A DNA stretch of 64,000 bases from Legionella wadsworthii DSM 21896 = ATCC 33877 (GCF_000701265.1 NZ_KL370760.1:119921-183920); one strand, 5' to 3'; counted from the stretch's first letter, positions 35,258-44,385 are shown. Notes: generated by a model from the letters alone, not told the origin. Numbers and translations are program-made.

Positions 35258-35290
35258 ACAATATACCCCCAAATGTACCCCCATTGTTAT
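35258..35290. repeat. arm-type direct repeats near the island end
   Basis: Two close copies of TACCCCC separated by about 12 bases (ATACCCCCAAATGTACCCCC). Matching repeats lie beside the integrase start at 48887-48960 (ATACCCCAACAAATACCCCC and GTAGGGGGTAC). Repeats shared between the two ends of an element are typical integrase arm-binding sites. Confidence 0.5.
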
Positions 35291-35327
35291 TAAGTTAAAA
35301 AGTTTATCCTATAAAAAAAAGCACCTA

Positions 35328-36197
35328 CTACGTTGGAAAAATTCTAAAATCGCTAATCAGATTCTGAAAATTTTCAATTTTGCCATTATACGAGTATTGG
35401 ATACCAATAATTGTACCATTAGCTGCGGCAGCTAAATAATTGAAGTATAAATGGAGACTAGGTCTTTGTGTAAAATTCAACACCTCCCCATTATTCAGCG
35501 TAAAATTACCCAAACCCAACGCTGATAATGTAATTCGAAATTCATTTTCTTCTTGAAATGCTAAATCCTTTATATATGCATATTCAATAGGATTTCTAAG
35601 AAACTCAGACTCGTTTTTAGCTTCTTGCCAATTAACGTATTTTATCATTCCATAATTAATTGAGAAAAATTGAATACATGGAATATTATTAGTTAATAAT
35701 CGGGTATTTGACGACAGCATAGCTGCATTTAGCATAGTCTTAAGTTTAGTATAATCAAAAATAATCCCCACTTTAGCTGTAGGATTGTGATTACCATAAT
35801 TTTCCCAAATGTGTTCTGAATTTTGTATTGAAAAACAACTTGCATAAGTTCGAGAACGCGAATTATCGTAATAATGTTCCATTGTAAACTTAGGATCTGT
35901 TTCGAATGAACTACTAGCGTTAATTGGACGCTCAAGTGGTAGTTGTGCACCATCATTAATATCAGCTAATTGAAAGTCACTATAACTAGAAACATTATTG
36001 AAATAGAGATAATTTCCTAGGATTGAGTTTAAGAGATAGTCAATGTTCGTTATTTTATATAAGCGTCTATTATTCGGTAGAGGATTAAGTAAATAAGCAT
36101 GGGGTTCAATAAGTCCTGGGGGAACAAAAGAAATTGATGGTTTATTCTTAGAGAAATAATGATTCAATTTATCACGTATCGTTTTCCATATATTCAT
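35328..36197 (-). CDS. DUF2971-like protein
   Basis: This 289-aa protein has the opening typical of DUF2971 proteins (RRLYKITNIDYLLNSILGNY, then LYFNNVSSYSD). In that family an early K(F/I)(T/R) motif and an FxxPxxFND-type segment occur. A later YASCFSIQNSEHIWENYGN block matches the family's conserved CFS...LMWxHYxxxHxG region. Members are common beside defence and mobile genes, but their chemistry is unknown. It is the outermost gene of the island and is separated from the phosphoesterase operon by 57 bases on the same strand. Confidence 0.6.
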   Translation of the reverse strand: MNIWKTIRDKLNHYFSKNKPSISFVPPGLIEPHAYLLNPLPNNRRLYKITNIDYLLNSILGNYLYFNNVSSYSDFQLADINDGAQLPLERPINASSSFETDPKFTMEHYYDNSRSRTYASCFSIQNSEHIWENYGNHNPTAKVGIIFDYTKLKTMLNAAMLSSNTRLLTNNIPCIQFFSINYGMIKYVNWQEAKNESEFLRNPIEYAYIKDLAFQEENEFRITLSALGLGNFTLNNGEVLNFTQRPSLHLYFNYLAAAANGTIIGIQYSYNGKIENFQNLISDFRIFPT

Positions 36198-36254
36198 AAT
36201 TAATACTCTACCTAAGTATTCAGACAGGGCTACTTGTCACAAGCCACCTTATTT

Positions 36255-37061
36255 TTAAATACAAATACATTCCTGAACTTCAGGTTTATAGTATTCTGCT
36301 TTACCTGATTTAATTATCAGATTATCAGAAAGTTTTATAGTTATCGCTGTATGAGTATGACCACATAAAACTAAAAGCTGAATATCAGCATGTTTTTTAA
36401 CAAAATTCATAATCACATCGCCAGTTGCTTTTGAAGCGAAATAAGGTAGCCAATTTTCATCGCTTGGTTTATCTTTGTGCCAACTGCTTTCAGGAAATGG
36501 TGGGATATGGGTAGCAATAATTACTTTTTTAACATCAGTTTTAGTCGCATCATCCAATATCTCTTGGAGGACTGCGGCATCTGTGTCAGCCAATTTTTGC
36601 ATTTCCCTTTTTAAGGCAGACTTATTCAATAAAAAAGCTTGATATAACTCAGCGATTAAACGACTATCATTTAAATTGACTAAGCTATGATCAAAATCTC
36701 CATAACGCGCATCTGCCCAGCCATCATGGCCTACTAATACAATACCCTCAGCTAATGTTAGAGTTTTAGGCTCCCCAAGCCAAATGAGGTTTTTATTCTG
36801 AGCACACAGAGCACGAACTTTTTCACGTACATTATTAACGCTACTAAAGTAGTAGTCGTGGTTACCTAATACAAAATAAATAAGCTTATTTGTGTAGGTG
36901 CTAAATTCTTGAAGAATTTCACAAACATCTTTTGCCTCGGCTATATCTCCAGTAATCAAAATTCTATCAGCACCAGTTTCAATGACCTGTTGGTAAAATT
37001 TCTTTCTTGCTTCAACTTTTAAGAAATTAAGGTGAATATCAGTTAACCAAGCAATATTCAT
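36255..37061 (-). CDS. calcineurin-like metallophosphoesterase
   Basis: All metal-binding motifs of the family are present in this 268-aa protein: DIH (near residue 8), ITGDIAEAKD, LGNHDYYF, ATHIPP and CGHTHTA. The family hydrolyses phosphomonoesters or phosphodiesters, including cyclic nucleotides and RNA ends. Its start codon directly follows the stop codon of the nucleotidyltransferase gene (TAAATG), so it is the third gene of a coupled operon. In context it may reverse or complete the nucleotidyltransferase reaction, which is inference. Confidence 0.85.
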   Translation of the reverse strand: MNIAWLTDIHLNFLKVEARKKFYQQVIETGADRILITGDIAEAKDVCEILQEFSTYTNKLIYFVLGNHDYYFSSVNNVREKVRALCAQNKNLIWLGEPKTLTLAEGIVLVGHDGWADARYGDFDHSLVNLNDSRLIAELYQAFLLNKSALKREMQKLADTDAAVLQEILDDATKTDVKKVIIATHIPPFPESSWHKDKPSDENWLPYFASKATGDVIMNFVKKHADIQLLVLCGHTHTAITIKLSDNLIIKSGKAEYYKPEVQECICI

Positions 37062-37772
37062 TTATTTCACCACATCAATAATAGCATTTATCCGAGACTC
37101 CACAATTTTCTTTCGGCTCTCAGATTCTAGTGAATAGTTTAAATGACCAGGTAAGGCTTGTAGAAATTGCTCATTATTCATCAATAATGCAAATTCAGAT
37201 GAGAGATATTGTTTTAAATTAGCTAATGCTTCTGAAACATCACTAACGATCTCAGGCCGGCCATCAATGACTGAAATAATATCTTCCAAATCATGGCTTA
37301 ATAAAAAGTCCTGTTTTCCACGATCTTTAAATGCTTCCAGCTTAGTTGCTAGAAAATAAGGTGCTGAAATAACTTTTATATCTATACTGTCAGCAATATT
37401 GTGACTAACAGCATTTTCTTGAGCATCCTTATACCATTTATTAGAAAACCCCAATACGCTTTTATCGATAGGCATAACATCGATTAAAATACCACCACAA
37501 TCCCAACGGCATATGGGATGATCACCAGAAATTAACTCTTTAAATCCTTTCTGGCGTAATTTCTCAGCAATAACATAATAACTCGGCCTGGTGATAACGT
37601 TCACTATACAATCTACATCGACAGTAAAGCGCACATCAGGCGCGGCTTTGTCTGTTATCAATAAACCTGTAATACAGCCACCAACAAAAGTTACTTCATT
37701 ACATAGATCTCCAAGCCGATGTGCAATTAAAGAAAGGGATTCGATATTTCTTTGAGCTGAACTTCTATTCAT
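37062..37772 (-). CDS. AbiEii/MenT-like nucleotidyltransferase, probable toxin
   Basis: The 236-aa product has the nucleotidyltransferase signature VGGCITGLLITDKAAPDVRF followed by TVDVDCIV, supplying the two metal-binding Asp residues. ILIDVMPID supplies a third acidic position. Downstream APYFLATKLEAFKDRGKQDF and HDLEDIISV match the conserved C-terminal helices of AbiEii-type toxins and related DUF1814-like proteins. Known members add nucleotides to tRNA or proteins. It overlaps the winged-helix gene by 8 bases, a layout typical of type IV toxin-antitoxin operons, and is followed without gap by a phosphoesterase. Confidence 0.75.
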   Translation of the reverse strand: MNRSSAQRNIESLSLIAHRLGDLCNEVTFVGGCITGLLITDKAAPDVRFTVDVDCIVNVITRPSYYVIAEKLRQKGFKELISGDHPICRWDCGGILIDVMPIDKSVLGFSNKWYKDAQENAVSHNIADSIDIKVISAPYFLATKLEAFKDRGKQDFLLSHDLEDIISVIDGRPEIVSDVSEALANLKQYLSSEFALLMNNEQFLQALPGHLNYSLESESRKKIVESRINAIIDVVK

Positions 37773-38313
37773 TTGATACCAACTTTTTTGATTTTAATAT
37801 TGCTGATATTTTTTGTCCGGCAATTTGCCTTTCCCTTACACGACCAGAACGGATAGCATCAATTAGCGTCAATAGGTCATAAAATAATGGATCAGGATGT
37901 TCTGCTACGGACTCAGGTACTGAAGAATATAAAGGTTGTAATGCAAGGCCACGCTCATTCCCTTCACCATATGGCCATACAGGAATAGGATCATTACCCG
38001 CAATAATCTGATCCTTTAAGCTTGGCGCAGCATAGCTAGTAGGAATACCACGAACTAGCTCACCTAATTTGGCAGGAAAAACATACTTTAATCCATGAAG
38101 AAAAAACTCTTCGCAGGCCTGAATAATCGGCTTTGGCTTAGCTGGGGGGTGATATGGCGTAATCAGTCCTACTGTGACTAATCTTTTGAATGCGCTATTG
38201 ACTTGAGAAGGACTCAAACACAGTTCAAATGCAATCCTATTTTGAGACCAGTTTTCATCTGATTGATAAGCTAAAAGTTTAGCCAGAACTACGATGTCTT
38301 GTGATTTAATCAT
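37765..38313 (-). CDS. winged-helix regulator, probable antitoxin
   Basis: This 182-aa protein begins with a MarR/Lrp-like winged helix: VVLAKLLAYQSDENWSQNRI, then AFELCLSPSQVNSAFKRLVT and VGLI. The C-terminal half (VFPAKLGELVRGIPTSYAAP) resembles the DNA-binding partners of nucleotidyltransferase toxins. The GIPTSYAAP segment suggests a partner-binding part. It is the first gene of the operon. A 28-bp dyad 13 bases upstream of the start suggests autoregulation. Confidence 0.65.
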   Translation of the reverse strand: MIKSQDIVVLAKLLAYQSDENWSQNRIAFELCLSPSQVNSAFKRLVTVGLITPYHPPAKPKPIIQACEEFFLHGLKYVFPAKLGELVRGIPTSYAAPSLKDQIIAGNDPIPVWPYGEGNERGLALQPLYSSVPESVAEHPDPLFYDLLTLIDAIRSGRVRERQIAGQKISAILKSKKLVSNE

Positions 38314-38325
38314 TGATCGCCACCT

Positions 38326-38353
38326 TTATTCCATATTCTAGAATTTAGAATAA
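38326..38353. promoter_or_regulatory. 28-bp dyad operator upstream of the winged-helix gene
   Basis: TTATTC and GAATAA arms flank a perfect central ATTCTAGAAT palindrome with 3-base spacers. The element ends 13 bases before the start codon of the winged-helix gene. Its position and symmetry suit a dimeric repressor, most simply the product of that gene. Confidence 0.6.
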
Positions 38354-38457
38354 AGAATGCTTTTAGTCAACTATATAGTAGTCTTATCTTGCATTAATGC
38401 CTTTCTCAACACGAAGTCTTTGCTTGTGGTGAGATATTTTTCCTCTGTAACGAGTTT

Positions 38458-38808
38458 TTAATTAATTAAACGACAAGGTACTTGCGTGGGCAAACCGGCA
38501 TTATATTCTTGAAGAGCTGTGCCATACTCCCATTTACTTCCCTTTCTATCGAGAGCTTCTTTACAGGTTTGGCTAAATCCTCCTTAAGAACAGGCTTGTT
38601 GAGCATTTCACAAAAATAAGCCTTAGCATAAATACCAGCCAATTTTAATCAGTTCATTCGCATCAATCAGTTTTTTCAAAACACGACTTACCTGACGATA
38701 GAACCCAATCAGAAGATCCTGGCGCAGAACCACATTACCACACATTTTTTTGATGCGTTGAAGAACTTTGTACTCAATGGTGTCTTTATATTTTAGATAA
38801 GGACACAT
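38458..38808 (-). pseudogene. frameshifted AbiEi-like antitoxin (DUF6088)
   Basis: The minus strand encodes VLQRIKKMCGNVVLRQDLL through VLKKLIDANELIKIGWYL, the winged-helix start of DUF6088/AbiEi antitoxins. Two frame changes later it encodes EYGTALQEYNAGLPTQVP, the family's conserved YNxGL(P/S)TQVP block. The gene is broken and truncated after that block. It lies directly upstream of a different regulator-nucleotidyltransferase operon, suggesting replacement or decay of an older type IV system. Confidence 0.6.
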
Positions 38809-38870
38809 ATCTGGGTTGAGATGTCCTAATGATAGCGCTTTGATTCCATGCAGGAAAGTAAAATTGGTCT

Positions 38871-38887
38871 ACACTTAAATTAAGTGT
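38871..38887. promoter_or_regulatory. perfect 17-bp palindrome upstream of the methyltransferase operon
   Basis: ACACTTAAATTAAGTGT is a perfect palindrome ending 65 bases before the first methyltransferase ATG. Two copies of AGTCTT spaced nine bases apart follow at 38897 and 38906. This is a likely binding site for a control protein or methylation-sensitive regulator of the operon. Confidence 0.5.
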
Positions 38888-38952
38888 TTATTAATAAGTC
38901 TTGTGAGTCTTATGCCGTGATGTAAGGAATTATATCAGCCAAGAGAGGGAAC

Positions 38953-39603
38953 ATGACTCAAATCAAATCCAAAAAAAGAGTTATGGAGCACGGTGAGGTT
39001 TTTACTTCTGAGCGAGAGGTAAATGCCATGCTCGACCTTGTCAAACCAGAGACAGAAAGAATTGAATCGCGCTTTTTAGAGCCTGCGTGTGGTACAGGTA
39101 ACTTCCTAATAGAAATATTGCGCCGCAAACTAGATGTAGTTAAGCATCGCTACAGAAAAAGCAAACGTGAATATGAGCGCTATGCAGTTCTTGCAGTGTC
39201 CTCCCTTTATGGCATTGATATTCTAGAAGACAATGTACTTCATTGCCGCAACCGCCTGTTCAAATACTTCAATGAACACTATACAAGCTTGTATGGCAAA
39301 AATTGCAGTCAAGATTGTAGGAGTTCTATACGCTTTATCCTTGAGCTTAATATAGTTTGGGGCAATGCCCTGACCATGAAAACTACTGATACCGGAGAAC
39401 CTATTGTTTTTTCAGAATGGTCTGCTGTAAACGGGAGTATGTTAAAGCGTAGGGATTATTTCTTTGATCATCTGATGGATAATCAATCCATAGATGATTC
39501 TTCCCTACATAATCATGTAAATTTTGATCAAAAAAAATCGCCTGCAAATCCAATAAAAGAATTCCCGCTCATGCATTTTCTGAGGTTGTATCAAAATGTA
39601 TGA
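38953..39603 (+). CDS. DNA methyltransferase-like protein with motif I only
   Basis: The 216-aa product has FLEPACGTGNFLIEIL (41-56), the S-adenosylmethionine-binding motif I of N6-adenine methyltransferases. An acidic motif II-like segment (LYGIDILEDNVLHCRNRLF) follows. It lacks the catalytic NPPY motif and is much shorter than a normal enzyme. It is preceded by GAGAGGGAAC and is the first gene of a three-gene operon; the next gene overlaps it by 8 bases. It may be a non-catalytic partner of the second methyltransferase or a degenerate duplicate. Confidence 0.75.
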   Translation: MTQIKSKKRVMEHGEVFTSEREVNAMLDLVKPETERIESRFLEPACGTGNFLIEILRRKLDVVKHRYRKSKREYERYAVLAVSSLYGIDILEDNVLHCRNRLFKYFNEHYTSLYGKNCSQDCRSSIRFILELNIVWGNALTMKTTDTGEPIVFSEWSAVNGSMLKRRDYFFDHLMDNQSIDDSSLHNHVNFDQKKSPANPIKEFPLMHFLRLYQNV

Positions 39604-41119
39604 AATACAACCGCAATACAACCCAGATATCTTAAGTTTCATTGCCAATTTGAGCAGCGATGAAGTTTTCACACCCCCCTCAGTTGTAAACCAAATGCTG
39701 GATCTTTTGCCAGAATATATTTGGCAAGATAAAGAAATGACATTCTTAGACCCTGCCTGTAAATCAGGGGTGTTTTTACGAGAAATTGCCAAACGTTTAT
39801 TACGTGGTTTGGAACAAGAAATTCCTAATCTTCAGAAACGTATCAATCATATTTATACAAAACAACTTTACGGAATTGGAATCACGGAGCTGACAGCGTT
39901 ATTGGCTAGACGATCTGTTTATTGCTCAAGGTTTGCCAATAGCTCATATTCCGTAATAACTGCATTTAATAACCCGGATGGTAACATCATTTTTGATCCT
40001 ATAGGTCATACATGGCATAAAAAAAAATGTACTTTCTGTGGCGCAAAACAGAGCTTATATGAACGTGGTATTGAATTAGAAAGCCATGCATACCAATTCA
40101 TTCATACAAGCACACCGAGGGAGATATTTAATATGAAATTTGATGTGATCATAGGAAATCCGCCTTATCAGCTTAATGTAGGAATTGAGAAAAAAAACTA
40201 TGCAATACCTTTATATCATTTGTTTGTTCAGCAAGCTAAAAAGTTAAATCCACGGTTCTTAACAATGATTATTCAATCTCGATGGTTTGCAGGAGGTCGT
40301 GGTTTAGATGAGTTTCGGTCAGAAATGCTAAATGATACTCGGATAAGAAAACTAGTAGATTATCCTAATGCAACAGACTGTTTTCCTGGAATCGATATTT
40401 CTGGTGGGGTCTGTTATTTTCTATGGGACAGAGATAATAATGGCCCATGTGAAATCAAAACTATTAGAGCTAATCAGGAAAACAGTAGTCCAATAATACG
40501 CTCGCTTCTTGAGGATAAAGGGGATACTTTTATTCGATTCAATGAGTCAATTCCCATCAAACGAAAAATAGCAGCTTTTAAGGAACCTACTTTTGATGCA
40601 CTTGTTAGCCCCCAAACTCCCTTTGGATTCATTACTACATTTAAAGATTTTCAGGAAAACTCTTTTACAGATGCTATAAAGATACATACCTCAAGTGGAA
40701 TTGGATTTATTCGCAGAGATCAATTATTAAGAAATCAGCACTGGGTTGATGAATGGAAAGTCTATATTGCCGCTGGATATGGAGAACGAGGAAATTATCC
40801 TTATAGATTCTTAGGTAAGCCTTTTATGGGAGAACCAAATAGCTGTTGCACCCAATCTTATCTATTGATCGGGCCATTTAACAATGAACAGACTTGCAAG
40901 AATGTAATGTCTTACATTCGCACAAAATTTTTTAGATTTTGCATTATGCTGAAGAAGAATACTCAACATGCAATGAGAGACAAATATGCTCTTGTCCCGA
41001 TGCAAGATTTTAGCGAGATATGGACAGACGATAAACTATATAAAAAATACAATATAACAGCTGACGAAATAGCCTTTATTGACTCTATGGTAAGACCTAT
41101 GGAGATCACTGATGAGTGA
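39596..41119 (+). CDS. N6-adenine DNA methyltransferase (Eco57I-like)
   Basis: This 507-aa protein has FLDPACKSGVFLREIA (motif I, from residue 50) and FDVIIGNPPYQLN (catalytic NPPY at 188-191), the hallmarks of N6-adenine methyltransferases. A CTFC pair (145-148) between them suggests a small zinc-binding insert. The C-terminal 250 residues (FPGIDISGGVCYFLWDRDN, IAAGYGERG, FNNEQTCKNVMSYI) match the target-recognition part of Eco57I-type and related enzymes. It overlaps the first methyltransferase-like gene and the helicase gene by 8 bases each. It should methylate the host sequence protected from the linked nuclease. Confidence 0.85.
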   Translation: MYEIQPQYNPDILSFIANLSSDEVFTPPSVVNQMLDLLPEYIWQDKEMTFLDPACKSGVFLREIAKRLLRGLEQEIPNLQKRINHIYTKQLYGIGITELTALLARRSVYCSRFANSSYSVITAFNNPDGNIIFDPIGHTWHKKKCTFCGAKQSLYERGIELESHAYQFIHTSTPREIFNMKFDVIIGNPPYQLNVGIEKKNYAIPLYHLFVQQAKKLNPRFLTMIIQSRWFAGGRGLDEFRSEMLNDTRIRKLVDYPNATDCFPGIDISGGVCYFLWDRDNNGPCEIKTIRANQENSSPIIRSLLEDKGDTFIRFNESIPIKRKIAAFKEPTFDALVSPQTPFGFITTFKDFQENSFTDAIKIHTSSGIGFIRRDQLLRNQHWVDEWKVYIAAGYGERGNYPYRFLGKPFMGEPNSCCTQSYLLIGPFNNEQTCKNVMSYIRTKFFRFCIMLKKNTQHAMRDKYALVPMQDFSEIWTDDKLYKKYNITADEIAFIDSMVRPMEITDE

Positions 41120-43619
41120 TAGTTTTTTTCCTCCAAAATCGGTGGCAAAGCCTGAAATTTATGCCTATGTGGATACTAATCCTCAATATGATGGTTTATT
41201 AAAAATTGGTTATACATGTATAGGCGTGGAACAACGTGTTAGACAACAATACCCCATATTACGCCCAGGACCACCCCCCTATAAAATTGAACTTGTTGAA
41301 TCTGCTATGCGAAAAGATGGCAGCGCTTTTACTGATCATGCAATACATAGGCATCTAAGAAATAAGGGATTTCATAATTTAGATGGTGAATGGTTTAAAT
41401 GTTCCGTGTCAGACGTTAAGGCCGCCATTATCGCTATACGAGATGGTATTGAAAATGAAGATAATAGAACACTGGATTTTAGTATGCGTCCTGAACAGGA
41501 AGCAGCTGTTAATAAAACTATGGCCTACTTCAAAAGTTTCAAAAAGGAAAATCCCGAAAAAACACCTCATTTCCTTTGGAACGCCAAAATGCGATTCGGA
41601 AAAACATTTGCCACCTATCAACTGGCCAAACGTATGGACTGGAAACAGATTTTGATTCTCACCTTTAAACCTGCTGTACACAATGCATGGCGTGATGATT
41701 TGCAATTGCATATCGATTTTAAGGAGTGGCAATTTATATCAAAAGACACGCTTTCCTTTGAATCAAATGATCCCAATAGACCTATTGTTTGTTTTGGTTC
41801 GTTCCAAGATTACATGGGTAAAAATAACGTGGGTGGTATTAAGGCTAAAAACGAATGGGTGCATACCATGCATTGGGATTGTGTGATTCTTGATGAATAT
41901 CATTATGGTGCATGGCGGGAAAGCGCTAAAGAGTTATTTGCAGCAGAGGATAAAAATGAAGCTCAATATGCTGAAGGGGATGGCATTGACTTTTTTGATG
42001 AAAATATAATGCCAATAACCACCTCTGCCTATTTGTATCTTTCTGGTACACCATTTCGCGCTATCGCAACGGGTGAATTCATTGAAGAACAAATATACAA
42101 CTGGACTTATTCCGATGAACAGCGCGCTAAAGAACAATGGAAAGGCGATAATAATCCCTACGACTCGTTGCCACGTATGGTCATGTTAACTTACCAATTA
42201 CCAGATTCCATTCGGGATATTGCAATGGGAGGAGAGTTTAATCAGTTTGATTTAAACACTTTTTTCTCAGCTACTGGAGAAGGTTTAACTGCCAAATTTA
42301 AGTATGAAAACGAAGTACAAAAATGGCTCGACCTGATTCGCGGTGCTTTTCTTGAAACCACTGTTGATAATCTAAAGCTCGGTGCAGAAAAGCCCCCCAT
42401 GCCATTTTCAGACGTTAGATTACTCGCCCTCTTATCGCATACATTTTGGTTTTTACCATCCGTTGCATCTTGCTACGCCATGAAAAATCTGTTGGGTCAA
42501 AGACATAATAAATTTTACCATGCATATAAAATTCTTGTGGCAGCAGGGAGCAAGGCAGGCATTGGTGTCGAGGCACTTCTTCCAATTGAGGATGCAATGG
42601 AGACGCCTATTGAAACCAGAACAATTACATTATCTTGCGGAAAATTGACTACAGGAGTATCAGTTAAACCCTGGACGGGAATCTTTATGCTACGTAATTG
42701 TTCCAGTCCTGAAACTTATTTTCAGGCTGCTTTTAGAGTTCAAACTCCTTGGGTTATAAATAATCCAGATAACAAATCCCCAAATAAACAGGAAATTATT
42801 AAAGGAGAATGCTATGTTTTTGACTTTGCCCCAGACAGAGCACTTCGTCAGATTGCAGATTACAGCTGCCGACTCAACGTTAATGAATCGAGTCCAGAAA
42901 AGAACGTAGCGGAATTTATCCATTTCTTGCCTGTTCTAGCTTATGATGGCAGCTCCATGAAGCAAATTAACGCTGCAGGTATTCTGGATATGGCTATGAG
43001 CGGGACCACTGCAACTTTATTAGCTCGTCGTTGGGAAAGCGCTTTACTGGTTAATGTTGATAACTACACGCTTGAACGTCTGATGAATAGCCAAGAAGCT
43101 ATGGATGCATTAATGCGAATAGAGGGTTTTAGAACACTTAACCAAGATATTGAAACGATCATTAATAAATCGGAAGCCGTTCAAAAGATAAAAAAAGAAG
43201 CGAGTGAACGCGAACTCAATACTGGTGAGAAGCGCGAGTTGATTTCCAATGAGAAGGAATATAAAAAGCTACGTAATCAAATTCGGGAAAAACTCATAAA
43301 ATTTGCCACCCGTATCCCTGTATTCATGTACTTGACCGATTATAGAGAGAAAAGCCTTAAGGATGTTATTACCCAACTTGAGCCAGGGCTTTTTAAAAAG
43401 GTAACTGGCTTAATCGTCAAAGATTTTGAGCTTTTGGTTAGTCTGGGAGTATTTAATAGCGCCCTCATGAATGATGCTGTTTACAAATTCAAGCGATATG
43501 AGGACGCAAGTCTAATATACACAGGTATTAACCGCCACGAAAATGAAAACGTTGGTTTGTATGAAACGGTCATTACCGCAGAGGAGTACCGTGATGGATC
43601 TGCTGGATCATTTTTTTAA
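41112..43619 (+). CDS. GIY-YIG nuclease fused to a superfamily 2 helicase (restriction subunit)
   Basis: The 835-aa protein starts with a GIY-YIG-type domain of the T5orf172/MUG113 branch: IYAYVD (16-21), LLKIGYT (29-35), the Arg in EQRVRQQYP (40-48) and DGEWFKC (E93). Next comes a superfamily 2 helicase with RFGKTFATYQ (Walker A, GKT 163-165), VILDEYHYGAW (DEYH 261-264), YLYLSGTPFR (motif III) and FQAAFRVQTPW (motif VI region). A helical tail ends the protein. The combination with linked methyltransferases indicates a DNA-translocating restriction enzyme. The class is not clear from sequence, as no specificity subunit is present. Confidence 0.8.
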   Translation: MSDSFFPPKSVAKPEIYAYVDTNPQYDGLLKIGYTCIGVEQRVRQQYPILRPGPPPYKIELVESAMRKDGSAFTDHAIHRHLRNKGFHNLDGEWFKCSVSDVKAAIIAIRDGIENEDNRTLDFSMRPEQEAAVNKTMAYFKSFKKENPEKTPHFLWNAKMRFGKTFATYQLAKRMDWKQILILTFKPAVHNAWRDDLQLHIDFKEWQFISKDTLSFESNDPNRPIVCFGSFQDYMGKNNVGGIKAKNEWVHTMHWDCVILDEYHYGAWRESAKELFAAEDKNEAQYAEGDGIDFFDENIMPITTSAYLYLSGTPFRAIATGEFIEEQIYNWTYSDEQRAKEQWKGDNNPYDSLPRMVMLTYQLPDSIRDIAMGGEFNQFDLNTFFSATGEGLTAKFKYENEVQKWLDLIRGAFLETTVDNLKLGAEKPPMPFSDVRLLALLSHTFWFLPSVASCYAMKNLLGQRHNKFYHAYKILVAAGSKAGIGVEALLPIEDAMETPIETRTITLSCGKLTTGVSVKPWTGIFMLRNCSSPETYFQAAFRVQTPWVINNPDNKSPNKQEIIKGECYVFDFAPDRALRQIADYSCRLNVNESSPEKNVAEFIHFLPVLAYDGSSMKQINAAGILDMAMSGTTATLLARRWESALLVNVDNYTLERLMNSQEAMDALMRIEGFRTLNQDIETIINKSEAVQKIKKEASERELNTGEKRELISNEKEYKKLRNQIREKLIKFATRIPVFMYLTDYREKSLKDVITQLEPGLFKKVTGLIVKDFELLVSLGVFNSALMNDAVYKFKRYEDASLIYTGINRHENENVGLYETVITAEEYRDGSAGSFF

Positions 43620-43747
43620 AAAATATTGTACCTCCCTTTGCTGGAGCCTCAGACTACGTATTAGAGGGGGCCCTCGTTTCGGGGATATACCCCCATGCTT
43701 CTTTCCCTTATGCTTTACACTTTTACCGCAGTTAAACTTACCTTTAA

Positions 43748-44221
43748 TTAATAATCACGGCTATATTTCTCGTTAAACTCCTCACTTAACTTTTGCAATT
43801 CCTCTGACATTTGGAACTGAATATCACTATCAATTCTATTACCATAAACCTTTGGCACTAATTTGCTTGCTAGCCATTTGCGAGTATCTATTTTCAACCT
43901 GGACCTATTTATAGAAGAATTATTCGTCACTACAGTACCATCTTCATGTATAAAATAATCATTGGATTCATCATCAGAAATTTCAAGTATTTCGTCTATT
44001 AATAATTCAATTTGACATATCTTTGCTTGCGCGTACTGCTCGGAAAATTCAGGGTATTTTTTTAGCCAAGCGAATAAGGTGTCTTGGCAAGGCCAATGCA
44101 TATTCTCTTTACACAGAACTCTAATCCCTTTACTTGTAGAAGCGATGGCATTGCATATTTCTTCCACCAATTCAGAGTTATATTTCGTGGGACGTCCTAC
44201 TTTTGATGATGTTTTAGTCAT
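43748..44221 (-). CDS. phage terminase small subunit-like protein
   Basis: The start at 44221 follows GGAGG by five bases; the frame reaches 44248. The 157-aa protein has VGRPTKYNSELVEEICNAIA and TLFAWLKKYPEFSEQYAQAK, the helix-turn-helix of terminase small subunits, and NRSRLKIDTRKWLASKLVPK, the conserved central segment of that family. Terminase small subunits recognise phage DNA for packaging. No large subunit, portal or capsid gene is present, as expected for a satellite that borrows a helper's packaging machinery. Confidence 0.75.
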   Translation of the reverse strand: MTKTSSKVGRPTKYNSELVEEICNAIASTSKGIRVLCKENMHWPCQDTLFAWLKKYPEFSEQYAQAKICQIELLIDEILEISDDESNDYFIHEDGTVVTNNSSINRSRLKIDTRKWLASKLVPKVYGNRIDSDIQFQMSEELQKLSEEFNEKYSRDY

Positions 44222-44385
44222 TTTAACCTCCCTGGTTCGACATAACACCTGAAAAATCTTAGCAATATTTTACAAAAAAAACTCTATTTAGTCGCGTAAT
44301 ATCTAGTTTATTACCCCTTACGAAATACCAATTATTACGTACATGAATGTTATAATTTATTCATAGAAAAAAGTTTTATTATGTA

